DNA of 64,000 nt from JBEGHD01 sp049334165 (GTDB taxonomy: Bacteria > Bacteroidota > Bacteroidia > Flavobacteriales_D > Sanyastnellaceae). How positions within the stretch are numbered: position 1 is the stretch's first letter; every line of letters starts with the position of its first letter. Below are positions 32,216 through 41,136 of this stretch, in pieces. The stretch lies in the NCBI GenBank assembly GCA_049334165.1, contig JBEGHD010000001.1, one strand, 5' to 3'. The position numbers and the translations under genes were made by a program. The notes under the pieces were generated by a model. It did no database searches. It worked only from the letters and a program-made list of their open reading frames with translations, and had not been told where the DNA came from.

Positions 32216-35200
32216 TTATCTCACAATGGTGAGGTATCCGCTGTAGGAATCGCCATTTGGCAACTCTACGATGTAGTAGTAAGTTCCTTCTCCCTGGTCG
32301 TCTGCGCCCCAATCGTTTTGGTAGTCGGCATCTTCGTAAACCAGTTTACCCCATCGATCAAAAACGCGCAAAACAACATCATTAAAATTCTGAGATCCCT
32401 GGATGATCAGTTCATCATTTATATTGTCGTTGTTAGGGCTAATGATATTCGGATAAGTAATATCACAAGGATCTGGAATAATTATGATTTCAGCCTGATC
32501 TGAACCGCAGGCGTTTACAGCATTTGCCGTGAAAATTATTGGTGCATCTAAAGATGATTGAGGGAAGTTAGCCGAGTTGACCGTAAAGTTCTGACCAGTT
32601 CCCAATACCTCATCCTCAGAGTAACTTGAAGTCCATCCGATCGTTGCATCTTCAGCTCCTGCTACTTGCACAGAAATCGTCTCTGAAATTCCCGGACAAA
32701 TTACAAACCCTTCATCAACGGCTGTAATCACCGGCTCTTGTATAAAGTCAATATCATGGCAAGCTTCTGCTGTTTCGCATTCGTTTTCTACTGTTCCGCA
32801 ATACGTTCCATCTGAAGACACGCTAAGCGTATTTCCTGTTGAACTGTCATCCCAGGTTACTGAACCCGAACCATTGTAGGACATCTGAAGCGTAATGCTA
32901 TTCCCTTCACACCCTGTGGGTGGAGCAACAATCTGAGGCTCTAATGCTGCAAGCAAGTCTACAGTTGAAGTAGCAGTGAGCTCTTCACATCCAGTAGACA
33001 CTGTCACAGTGTATTCGCCTTCACCGACTGTAATCTCAGGGTCTTCTGGGTCATCGACATCGCCTTCCCAAAGATAGGTGAGACCAGAGTCGTCTCCTGC
33101 CACGGGGTCGAGTGTAACTGTTTCTCCCTGGCAAATGGTGTAATCCTGAAGCTCCACAACAGGCTGGTCAAGGATGCTAATTACAGCACTATCGGAAACT
33201 GATGCGCAAGCATTTTCCACAGTAATTGTATATGTTCCAGGTTCGGAAACTGTCAGGTTAGGATCGCTGCCCAAGTTGTCATTCCAGAAAACGGTTGAGT
33301 TATCAAGAGGGTCATCTACATTGGCCATCAACTCTACCTCATCTCCTGGACAAATTGTGTCGCCTTGGGTAGACAGGTTCACTGTTGGTGGAAGGTTGAA
33401 TTCGATATCGTAGCAGTATTCAATTCCGCACGACTCTTCGAGGAAGCAAAGTTCGTAAGTACCAAAGTCGTCTGGAGTGAAGTCTGTGTTAAACTCTTCG
33501 GTAGTTCCAAAAGTACCTCCAGGGCCACTGACAAGTTCCCAGGTTCCAACAGCTGGATCAGAAGTACAGCCAGCATAACCTTCCCAAACTACTCCTTCTT
33601 CAAGATTATCCAGCTCAATTTGATTCTGGTTGCTACAATTGAATATTGTCACGGTATTGGTTGGTCCACCAAAATCGTTATAAACGACCTCAATATATTG
33701 ACCAAAAGTGATTTGGTATGTATCTATTGTAAACTGATTGAGTGTTGTGAAAAACTCTCCTTCAATCGTATCTCCATCAATAATCAGAGACAGGTAACTT
33801 CCTTGCCATCCAGAGCCCGAGTTACTGAACATATAGAAGCTCAGGTTACCGGTTCCAGGGTTGTTGTATCCTCCATCAAACTCAACAGGTTCTAGTCCTT
33901 CGCAATAGATTCCGCTCCATTCATCTTCTGGAATGTAGCTGTCAATACCCTCTATGTTAAAGATTCTTTGCCCCTGGCAACCGGCAGAGTCAGTCACTAC
34001 CACTCGGTAAGTTCCTGCTGCAAGATTTGCCGTTTGCTCATCATCAGGACCATAAACTTCACCAGGGAAGTTCTGATATGGCTCCCAAAAATAACTGTCA
34101 TATTCACTTTGAACTGTAACCTCTGAGGAATCGTCTGAGCAAATGGGGTTGCCAACGATATCTATAAAAGGAAGGAAAAACGCAGTCTCGTCTACAAAGA
34201 TGGATGCAGATGCCTCACATCCAGCTAAAGAAGCAGTAAGAAGCACTTCACCTCCATCGTCTACATCGCAAACATTTGTAGTACAGCCGGTATTCCAACT
34301 GTAGGTATCAAACCCTTCTGTTGCAGTAAGAGTGGCTGCAGATCCCGCACAAAAGAGCGGATCCCCTTCAATCGTGAGAGTCGGTAATGTAATATCCAAT
34401 ACCTGAATAATATAGGTGATGCTCGTAGACTGAGCGGGTGAGCCATCATCCGTGGCTGTAATAATCAGTTCATGGGTTCCCTGATTATCACTTGTACCCA
34501 CAAAAAGTCCTGTGAGTGTGGCTATGGAACCTTCATCTACTTCGAGAATCTGAAAGCCATCGGCATTGGTATCATCTACCGTGATAGTCGTAGTCTGACT
34601 GGATTCAGGAGACAAGAAACTCAGATCGAAAGTGGCAGTATCGTTCAAACATAAAAAGAGTGTATCGCAAGCGCTGCCGGTTGTTGGAACTGGCGGCACA
34701 TTGTTGTCAGAAGTGTTAGAAGAGAAAATTATAGAACGGAAGTCCAACCAATCAACTCCATCTTGTGCACCGTAAGGGCCATCGTAGTTATCATTGAGCA
34801 AATTGAAACGTCCAAACTGAACACCCTGATTTCCAAAGCTTTTATCGGCACCCACTGTAGCCGGATCTGGGTTGTTGGCTCCTCCAGAACCACCACCCCA
34901 GTCGCCCTGAGCCCATTCCATTTGATCGTAACAAAAGGCTACGTTATTGCCTTCTCCCAGCACTGGACTTTCACCATCGGTGATAATCATTTGGAAGGTG
35001 TTGGTTTTATCTGTGTTCAAAAAGTAATAGCCGACATTCACAAAGTTCACGTAAACCGCATCGTCAGTCACCTTGTAATAAACTTCCCCAATCTGGCGGA
35101 TATCGATGTCTGCCCAGTAACCAGCCACTAGATTATAGCTTGATCCAGGAAAAGCTTCCGGGGTAAAATCCGCAAATGGCGCAAATGAAATCACTCCTTT

Positions 35201-35611
35201 AGTACTTACGTAAAATTGATTGTAAGAAGCACCGTAGTGATTGTAGGTGAAAGGCATTGAAATTGGCCCGAATGATCCGTCCAAACTACTTGGAGAAAAC
35301 TGACTCTGAGTAATCTGGGTATAGGTCTCATCCACTGGGGTGTAGCAGTCACACGTAGACCTTCCGCCTTCATTTGCCACAATAGGCGTTGTCTCATGAA
35401 TGGCTTCTACAGCTTCATCGTAAGCGTGCTTATCAAACTGATCGATTGCAATGAGTGAATCGATCACCTCGTGAGTCAAGTCCATCACATTTGCAGTGGT
35501 GATTTCAAACACACCATTTTCACCTGACTCCTCTTCATCCAGGCCACTCGTCTGAGCAATTGCGTACCCAGAAAATGTGAGCAGCGCCATCATTAGATAT
35601 AATCTGCGCAT
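32216..35611 (-). CDS. Large secreted NIDO/Ig-like protein with CHU_C domain (paralogue A)
   Basis: A 1131-residue protein. After the signal peptide (about 1-19) and a linker with CDCYTP, a nidogen-like (NIDO) region (about 80-300) contains GVISFAPFADFTPE, LVAGYWADIDIR, NTFQMIITDG and NVAFCYDQMEWAQGD. Several Ig/cadherin-like beta domains with Cys pairs follow (about 300-1040). The CHU_C domain is at about 1045-1131 (PNIISPNNDNINDELII, VFDRWGKLVY, TYYYIVEL). Expected to be exported by T9SS and exposed on the surface, perhaps in adhesion. It follows paralogue B with a 57-bp gap on the same strand and is probably co-expressed. ATG start. Confidence 0.86.
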   Translation of the reverse strand: MRRLYLMMALLTFSGYAIAQTSGLDEEESGENGVFEITTANVMDLTHEVIDSLIAIDQFDKHAYDEAVEAIHETTPIVANEGGRSTCDCYTPVDETYTQITQSQFSPSSLDGSFGPISMPFTYNHYGASYNQFYVSTKGVISFAPFADFTPEAFPGSSYNLVAGYWADIDIRQIGEVYYKVTDDAVYVNFVNVGYYFLNTDKTNTFQMIITDGESPVLGEGNNVAFCYDQMEWAQGDWGGGSGGANNPDPATVGADKSFGNQGVQFGRFNLLNDNYDGPYGAQDGVDWLDFRSIIFSSNTSDNNVPPVPTTGSACDTLFLCLNDTATFDLSFLSPESSQTTTITVDDTNADGFQILEVDEGSIATLTGLFVGTSDNQGTHELIITATDDGSPAQSTSITYIIQVLDITLPTLTIEGDPLFCAGSAATLTATEGFDTYSWNTGCTTNVCDVDDGGEVLLTASLAGCEASASIFVDETAFFLPFIDIVGNPICSDDSSEVTVQSEYDSYFWEPYQNFPGEVYGPDDEQTANLAAGTYRVVVTDSAGCQGQRIFNIEGIDSYIPEDEWSGIYCEGLEPVEFDGGYNNPGTGNLSFYMFSNSGSGWQGSYLSLIIDGDTIEGEFFTTLNQFTIDTYQITFGQYIEVVYNDFGGPTNTVTIFNCSNQNQIELDNLEEGVVWEGYAGCTSDPAVGTWELVSGPGGTFGTTEEFNTDFTPDDFGTYELCFLEESCGIEYCYDIEFNLPPTVNLSTQGDTICPGDEVELMANVDDPLDNSTVFWNDNLGSDPNLTVSEPGTYTITVENACASVSDSAVISILDQPVVELQDYTICQGETVTLDPVAGDDSGLTYLWEGDVDDPEDPEITVGEGEYTVTVSTGCEELTATSTVDLLAALEPQIVAPPTGCEGNSITLQMSYNGSGSVTWDDSSTGNTLSVSSDGTYCGTVENECETAEACHDIDFIQEPVITAVDEGFVICPGISETISVQVAGAEDATIGWTSSYSEDEVLGTGQNFTVNSANFPQSSLDAPIIFTANAVNACGSDQAEIIIIPDPCDITYPNIISPNNDNINDELIIQGSQNFNDVVLRVFDRWGKLVYEDADYQNDWGADDQGEGTYYYIVELPNGDSYSGYLTIVR

Positions 35612-35668
35612 AGTATCTATTTATTAGTCTTTGGTTTATTCTTCTCTTGGTTGTTCTGAAGCAAAGGG

Positions 35669-38600
35669 CTATCGAACCACCGTGATGTAGCCTGAAAATT
35701 CTTCAGTCGGCAACACCAATGTATAGTAATAAGTTCCTTCGTTTTGATCTTCTGCTTCCCAGGCATCGTCATTTGAGTAGTTGTCATCGCTAAATACTTC
35801 TTTTCCCCATCTGTCGAAAATCTTCAACTGAACAGAGGAGAAGTATTCAATTCCTTCGATGTAGAAGCCTTCGTTTTTGTTATCGTTATTCGGAGAGATA
35901 ATATTCGGAATAACCACGTTGCAAACCACAGGAGTTACCAATATCTCATCGCTATCAGAACCACACGGGCCACTGATGGTAACCATATATGTAATCGGCC
36001 CTCCCAGAGCGTCTTGAGGTATATCATCGGAGAATACTGTAAAGCTTTCGCCTGTTTGGGTGAAAGGCTCTTCCATAAATGAAGCTGTCCAAATATAAAT
36101 GCCTCCAAAAGATCCTGATGCCGTTGTGTTGATAGACTGAGGGTCTCCCGCACACAATATGAAGTCATCATTGGTGATTTCGACCGTAGGGTCCTCTGCA
36201 ATTGTGATGTTGATGCAATCTTCAGCCGACTCGCATTCGTTCGAAACTGTCACGCAATATTCCCCTGATTCATCTACCAGGATGCTGTTGGAACTTTCAT
36301 TCGTGCTCCATTCGATTTCACCATCTATCTCACCCGTTAACACGAGCTCTGCTGATGTCCCATCACAGATAAGTGTATTATCTGTATCAATAATTGGGTT
36401 CACTCCCGGGAAGATTGAAACTTCCGCAACAGCTTCTTCAGAGCCACATGGGCTAGTAACAGTTACCGTGTATGTTCCCGGTTCGGTCGCTTCAAACTGC
36501 GGATCGGTAGAGCCATCGGCTGAACCACCAGTCCAGGAATAAACGTAGCCAGGATCGTTGGCAATGGGATCGAGAATTACAGACCCCGTACCACCGCAAA
36601 CCAGTGTATCAGAAAGCATTGGGTCTGGAGTAGTAGACATTGTTACATCAATACAAGAGGTAGCTTGTCCGCATTGATTTGAAAGCGTGTAGCAATATTC
36701 GCCACTCTCGGTCACAGTAAGAGGGCCATCAGGATCTCCCGTATTCCATTCTCCTGTGGCATCATCTGCCGGATCAGTTTCTTCTGGTTCGATCACAAAC
36801 TCATCCTCATCACAAACGAGTATTTCTTCTTCGAGCTGAACTCCTGGTTCTTCAGAAATCTCAACATCGTAGCAATACTCAATACCGCAAACAGAGTCCG
36901 TAAAGCAAAGCTCGTATTGACCGTAATCCTGAGCATCGAAAATGATGTCGTAGTCATTGTCTTCTTCGTCATTGTTGATGATCTCATAATCGGGTCCGGT
37001 CACACTCCACGATCCAAATGCTGGATCGGAGTTACAACCTGAGTAGCCTTCGTAGATAATTCCAGAAGGAATTGTATTCACTGCGATTCCGGGCTGATCA
37101 AATACAGGTGGGCCACCGCAGTTGGTGAAGTTTATAATATTTCCATTGTCGTTTGATCCAGAATTGTAAATGATCTCAACATACTCTCCGTAAGTAACAG
37201 GAATGGAGTAAGACGTTTGATTACTGCCTGTCAGTGTGTAATTCCCCTGGAGTTCTCCATCGATAAAAACATCAACTGAGCCTCCCTGCCAGCCGGGCTG
37301 CTGAGTGTTGATCAGGAAAAGTGTGATTGATCCGGCAGTAGCATCACTGTATGCACCGAAAAACTCGATTTCCTGTGGTCCATCACAATAAAGGCCAGAA
37401 ATATCATCTTCGGGAATAAACGCATCCGTAGAAGAAACATTAAAGATTCGCTGACCAATACATCCATCAGCTGTTTCCACATTCAGTACAAAAGTTCCCG
37501 ATGATAAGTAAACTGTTTGACCAGTTGGATCATCAGAGTAAACAGTTCCAGGAAAGTCCTGGTAGACAGACCAGCTATAAGATTCGTATTCGTTGACCGA
37601 GGTCACGAGAGTGGAGTCGTTTGAACAAATCGGTTGGTTGGCAACCTGCACTGGCGGCAAGAAAAAGTCGCCTTCCTCCACATCGATCGAAGCAGTCGCA
37701 TCGCAGTTGTTCAAAATTCCCTGAACTGTGTAAGTCCCGGATTGATCAACCTCACAACTATCACTTTCGCAGTCAGTATTCCAATTGTATTCGTCAAATC
37801 CTTCAGGAACGTAAAGGATTGTAGACCCTCCACCGCAGAAAGTCGTGTCTCCACTAATTTCAAAAAGTGGAATTTCCTGTTCTGTTACCACAATAGTGAT
37901 CGTCACAGAAGTGGAAGCAGCCGGAGAACCGGTATCTGTAGCCGTAATGGTTACAGTGAAAGCTCCAACATTGTCGGTTGAGCCGGTGAAAGTTGCGTTG
38001 AACTCTCCTACATCACCTTCAACAATGTCAATATCGGTGAAGCCATCCAGCCCTCCATCGTCAAAAGTTATGTTGACGTCCTGATTATTCTCAGGAGCCA
38101 AAAACTGCGTACTAAACTCAACAGACTCCCCCTGACACACAAAGAGAGTATCACAGTTTCCAATACCAGTTGCCACTGGAGGCACGTTGTTAGAAAAATC
38201 AGCACAAGCTGAAAAACCAAATGATTGATCATCGAGGTAATCAACTCCATCATCCGCTCCGAATGGACCATCGTAAGATGCGTTGTTTTGGTTGAAGCGT
38301 CCAAATTGTATGTAAGATGTTCCACCTGCACCTTCGTTTGCACCTACTGTTGCAGGGCTTCCACCGAAACCTCCGGTACCACTACTTGCAGTTCCTGTAG
38401 TCCACTGCATGTCCTGATAGCAAAAGGATACATTCCTATCTAATCCAACAAAATCATTTTCTCCATTGGTGAGAACTACCTGAAACGTATTGGTTTGACC
38501 CGGAGCATTACTTCCAAAGTAGCCAACTTGCATCCAGTTGATGTAAATGGCATCATCAGTAATTTTATATCTGATGTTTCCACCTTCGCTGAGATTTACG

Positions 38601-39052
38601 TCTGCCCAAAATGGCGCTACCATAGGCGTACTCACCGGAAATCCAGCAGGAGTGTAGGTTCCGAAAGAGTTTCCAAAAGTTACATTCCCATTGGCGTTGA
38701 TGTACAGTCCATTGTAATCATTTCCGTAAAGACAAAAATCAAAAGGTATTGGAATGAAAGATGAAGAACAGTCGTCACACAAGTTCAGTGTGGCGTAGGT
38801 ATTGTCGGGTTCAACCCAGCAATCACACGATGCATCTCTACCTGCAGTAGCCTGCAAATTTGAGTCGTAAACATCCGGGTGAAGCTCTTCATCACTCAGG
38901 CTCTCCTCCATCACGTAGATGGCCCCTTCCTGAAGCTCACCAGCAGCTTTCAGCGTGCCATATTCTTCTGCAGAAATGATTATCTCATCCTGTGCATTTG
39001 CAAATTGGAGTATAGCTACTCCGAGAAAAAGCATTATAAATCGCTTCATCAT
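35669..39052 (-). CDS. Large secreted NIDO/Ig-like protein with CHU_C domain (paralogue B)
   Basis: A 1127-residue tandem paralogue of the preceding protein with the same order: signal peptide, CDCWVEPDNTY, and a NIDO-like region (NGNVTFGNSFGTYTPAGF, PFWADVNLS, NTFQVVLTNG, VSFCYQDMQWTTG). Ig-like domains and a CHU_C domain follow (PNIISPNNDNKNEGFYIEG, IFDRWGKEVF, TYYYTLVL). Shared blocks across the middle, such as CxQRIFNxxx followed by IPEDxxSGxYCxG, show a gene duplication. It lies downstream of the sigma and anti-sigma-like genes with a 58-bp gap. ATG start. Confidence 0.86.
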   Translation of the reverse strand: MMKRFIMLFLGVAILQFANAQDEIIISAEEYGTLKAAGELQEGAIYVMEESLSDEELHPDVYDSNLQATAGRDASCDCWVEPDNTYATLNLCDDCSSSFIPIPFDFCLYGNDYNGLYINANGNVTFGNSFGTYTPAGFPVSTPMVAPFWADVNLSEGGNIRYKITDDAIYINWMQVGYFGSNAPGQTNTFQVVLTNGENDFVGLDRNVSFCYQDMQWTTGTASSGTGGFGGSPATVGANEGAGGTSYIQFGRFNQNNASYDGPFGADDGVDYLDDQSFGFSACADFSNNVPPVATGIGNCDTLFVCQGESVEFSTQFLAPENNQDVNITFDDGGLDGFTDIDIVEGDVGEFNATFTGSTDNVGAFTVTITATDTGSPAASTSVTITIVVTEQEIPLFEISGDTTFCGGGSTILYVPEGFDEYNWNTDCESDSCEVDQSGTYTVQGILNNCDATASIDVEEGDFFLPPVQVANQPICSNDSTLVTSVNEYESYSWSVYQDFPGTVYSDDPTGQTVYLSSGTFVLNVETADGCIGQRIFNVSSTDAFIPEDDISGLYCDGPQEIEFFGAYSDATAGSITLFLINTQQPGWQGGSVDVFIDGELQGNYTLTGSNQTSYSIPVTYGEYVEIIYNSGSNDNGNIINFTNCGGPPVFDQPGIAVNTIPSGIIYEGYSGCNSDPAFGSWSVTGPDYEIINNDEEDNDYDIIFDAQDYGQYELCFTDSVCGIEYCYDVEISEEPGVQLEEEILVCDEDEFVIEPEETDPADDATGEWNTGDPDGPLTVTESGEYCYTLSNQCGQATSCIDVTMSTTPDPMLSDTLVCGGTGSVILDPIANDPGYVYSWTGGSADGSTDPQFEATEPGTYTVTVTSPCGSEEAVAEVSIFPGVNPIIDTDNTLICDGTSAELVLTGEIDGEIEWSTNESSNSILVDESGEYCVTVSNECESAEDCINITIAEDPTVEITNDDFILCAGDPQSINTTASGSFGGIYIWTASFMEEPFTQTGESFTVFSDDIPQDALGGPITYMVTISGPCGSDSDEILVTPVVCNVVIPNIISPNNDNKNEGFYIEGIEYFSSVQLKIFDRWGKEVFSDDNYSNDDAWEAEDQNEGTYYYTLVLPTEEFSGYITVVR

Positions 39053-39110
39053 TTTGTAAGGTTTAGTATTGGCTTAGTCCCTTTCAGGGCTAACAAATAT
39101 ATGGTTTTAT

Positions 39111-40331
39111 CTATCTCGTAAGAGTAATCACCTTTTGCTGTGTTGTAAGTGGATCCCCATTGGTTGCTATTGCTTTGACCACCACTACATATTTGCCTTC
39201 AGGAGCTGGTGCTCCATTGGGCATTTCCCCACCCCAGTCAGTCTGATCTGCGTGGGATTGGAAAATCTGCTCACCGTCCAAAGTGAACACTCTTACAGTA
39301 TAGCTTTCAATATTTTTTGACTCCTTAAAATCTATGGAGTAGTATTCGTTTTTTCCATCGCCATTTGGGCTGAAGACGTTTGGCAAGACCAGTTTTGGTC
39401 TTCCAAAGACTTCAACTTGTTTTGTAGATTCTTTTTCAGATTCACCTCTCCGCACTCTGAGCTTCACAGTGTAATTGCCTTCGCTCGCGTAAGTATGGTT
39501 CGCGATTGGCGCGGAAGTAACTTCCGTTTTTCCATCACCAAAGTTCCAGATATACTGATCTGCCGAGGCATCGTTCGCTTGTAGCGAAACCTTCAGTGGC
39601 GATTCGTCAGAAACATTAACCGCGAATGTACTCTTCAGTGGAGTTGCAGTTGTTTGATCTGTGCTTTCTTGCTGGCCCTTCGAATCTTCACCTTCAACAG
39701 ACGCATCCTCATTTGATGGCGAACCTTCCTGATCTCTTGTAGTTGAAGCAACAGAGTTCCCGGTTTCTTCGTGGACAACAGGTTGATTAGCCGATTGCTC
39801 AATCGCTTTTTCGTTGGTACTCTTTACTTCTGAATTTTCGGAAGTAGGTGCTATTTGCTTAGCTACATCATCTTGATTCGTTGCCGTTTGATTTTGAGAG
39901 TCACTGTCGATTTGCTCCTCAACTTTGGAGATAGCAGATGAGTTAATTTCTTCCTCATTCACAGCACTTTCCTCTTTTGCAGCCTTTTCAGAAGCATTTG
40001 TTTCTTCCTGAACTTGCTCAGTTTGTTCTGATGCAACAGGCTTGTCTACAGTTTTTGGAGAATCTCCAATTGTGGAAACCGCTATGACAACGGCTGCACT
40101 AACGCCAATTACTCCACCGGCAACCCAGGCCACATTCGAAGAAATCCAGCTGGTAATTGATGAACCTCCAGCAGCTCCTCCACTTGCACCGGCATTCATC
40201 CCAGACTCAATTCCAGTCCAGGCTGATGGTTTCACGGGTGCTTCGAAATTTTCGAAAGCATCCTGAAAAACTTCTCTTATTTTTTCGTCTCCTTTATTCA
40301 ACTCTTTTTTCTTTTTTCTCCGGTGCTTCAA
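39111..40331 (-). CDS. Anti-sigma-like membrane protein with PKD and CHU_C domains
   Basis: A 406-residue protein. The basic N-terminus is followed by REVFQDAFENFEAPVKPSAWTGIE (about 19-42), the F..FE..(P)..W..I pattern found at the start of Bacteroidota proteins encoded after ECF sigma genes. A transmembrane helix at about 66-88 and a long Glu/Ser/Thr/Gln linker (about 95-230) follow. Then come a PKD domain (about 236-309, WNFGDG) and a CHU_C-type domain (about 314-406, LPNVFSPNGDGKNEYYSI). It overlaps the sigma gene by 38 bp. The inferred job is to tie up the sigma factor. A T9SS sorting-type domain on a protein anchored by an internal helix is unusual. Confidence 0.82.
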   Translation of the reverse strand: MKHRRKKKKELNKGDEKIREVFQDAFENFEAPVKPSAWTGIESGMNAGASGGAAGGSSITSWISSNVAWVAGGVIGVSAAVVIAVSTIGDSPKTVDKPVASEQTEQVQEETNASEKAAKEESAVNEEEINSSAISKVEEQIDSDSQNQTATNQDDVAKQIAPTSENSEVKSTNEKAIEQSANQPVVHEETGNSVASTTRDQEGSPSNEDASVEGEDSKGQQESTDQTTATPLKSTFAVNVSDESPLKVSLQANDASADQYIWNFGDGKTEVTSAPIANHTYASEGNYTVKLRVRRGESEKESTKQVEVFGRPKLVLPNVFSPNGDGKNEYYSIDFKESKNIESYTVRVFTLDGEQIFQSHADQTDWGGEMPNGAPAPEGKYVVVVKAIATNGDPLTTQQKVITLTR

Positions 40332-40857
40332 TCTGCTTTCTCAAGTGAGCCTTTGCCTTAAGAAACTGCGTTTTAGAAGTGCTTTCGCTAACTCCCAGTT
40401 CTTCGGCAATTTCTTTGTGGCTAAAGCCTTCAATTGCAAATAAGTTAAACACCGTTCTGTATCCCGGAGGCATTGTTTTTATCAGCTCCAGTAATTCTTC
40501 GGCAGCCAGTTCGTCCAAAATCGTGTGCTCCTCGTTGCTGAGGTGAACCATTTCTGTGACGTCTTCTGAAAACTGCCATTTTTTATTCTTTCTAATGTGG
40601 ATGAGCGCTGTGTTAATCATGATCATCCGAATCCATCCGCCCAGCGGGCCCGTTGCTTTAAATTGGTTTATCTTTTCAAAAACCTTGATAAACCCTTCTT
40701 GCAAAATATCTTCAGCATCTTCATAACTATTTGCGTATCGCACACAAACACCCATCATTTTTTGAGCAAACAGATCGTACAGCTCGCGCTGTGCCGCTGG
40801 ATTTTTCTTCAAACATCCGTTTACTATCTGCTCTTCCGTCATTTTGATGTGATTCAT
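40294..40857 (-). CDS. ECF-type RNA polymerase sigma factor
   Basis: A 187-residue sigma factor. Region 2 is at about 25-95 (LYDLFAQKMMGVCVRYANSYEDAEDILQEGFIKVFEKI, then GWIRMIMINTALIHIRK). Region 4 is at about 125-180 (MPPGYRTVFNLFAIEGFSHKEIAEELGVSESTSKTQFLKAKAHLRK). Two ATG starts are possible, 40857 and five codons later; either gives an intact protein. It is the first gene of a minus-strand run with the PKD/CHU_C anti-sigma-like protein and two large CHU_C proteins, so these are its likely regulon. It is only distantly similar to the sigma at 9302. Confidence 0.93.
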   Translation of the reverse strand: MNHIKMTEEQIVNGCLKKNPAAQRELYDLFAQKMMGVCVRYANSYEDAEDILQEGFIKVFEKINQFKATGPLGGWIRMIMINTALIHIRKNKKWQFSEDVTEMVHLSNEEHTILDELAAEELLELIKTMPPGYRTVFNLFAIEGFSHKEIAEELGVSESTSKTQFLKAKAHLRKQIEAPEKKEKRVE

Positions 40858-41003
40858 TGATACAGGTGGATCGCAAATAGTTGCCTACCTGACACATTTA
40901 TTTCAGGGTGAATTTCTGTTGTAAAAAATTACGCAAAATAATTCCCTTTTTGCAGATGCATCAATTCGCTCCACAGTTGTTTCAATAACACCTGCCTTTC
41001 GAT

Positions 41004-41011
41004 TACTTTTG
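41004..41011 (+). promoter_or_regulatory. Possible -7 promoter box for lepA
   Basis: TACTTTTG fits TAnnTTTG. It would give lepA a leader of about 120 nt, longer than for other genes here. The remaining 40858-41136 gap shows no other feature; an antisense frame across it is not convincing. Confidence 0.35.
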
Positions 41012-41136
41012 CATACCGCTTTGGCAAATCGAGTCGATTGATTTAGTGTTTGAGAGAAAGAAACTAAACGACTGATAACACTGGAAAACCCAAGATCAAA
41101 ATTTCGAGAAGCGGCCAAAAAACGAATAGAATTACG

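Noticed and set aside
32138..32503. 121-codon plus-strand frame opposite the C-terminus of the large CHU_C protein
   Set aside because: It is the antisense of a well-supported CHU_C domain and includes the terminator; it has no independent signal.
39059..39100. Imperfect hairpin TTAGCCCT/AGGGACTAA between the anti-sigma-like gene and paralogue B
   Set aside because: It has a bulge and no T-run on either strand. It is not convincing as a terminator or operator.
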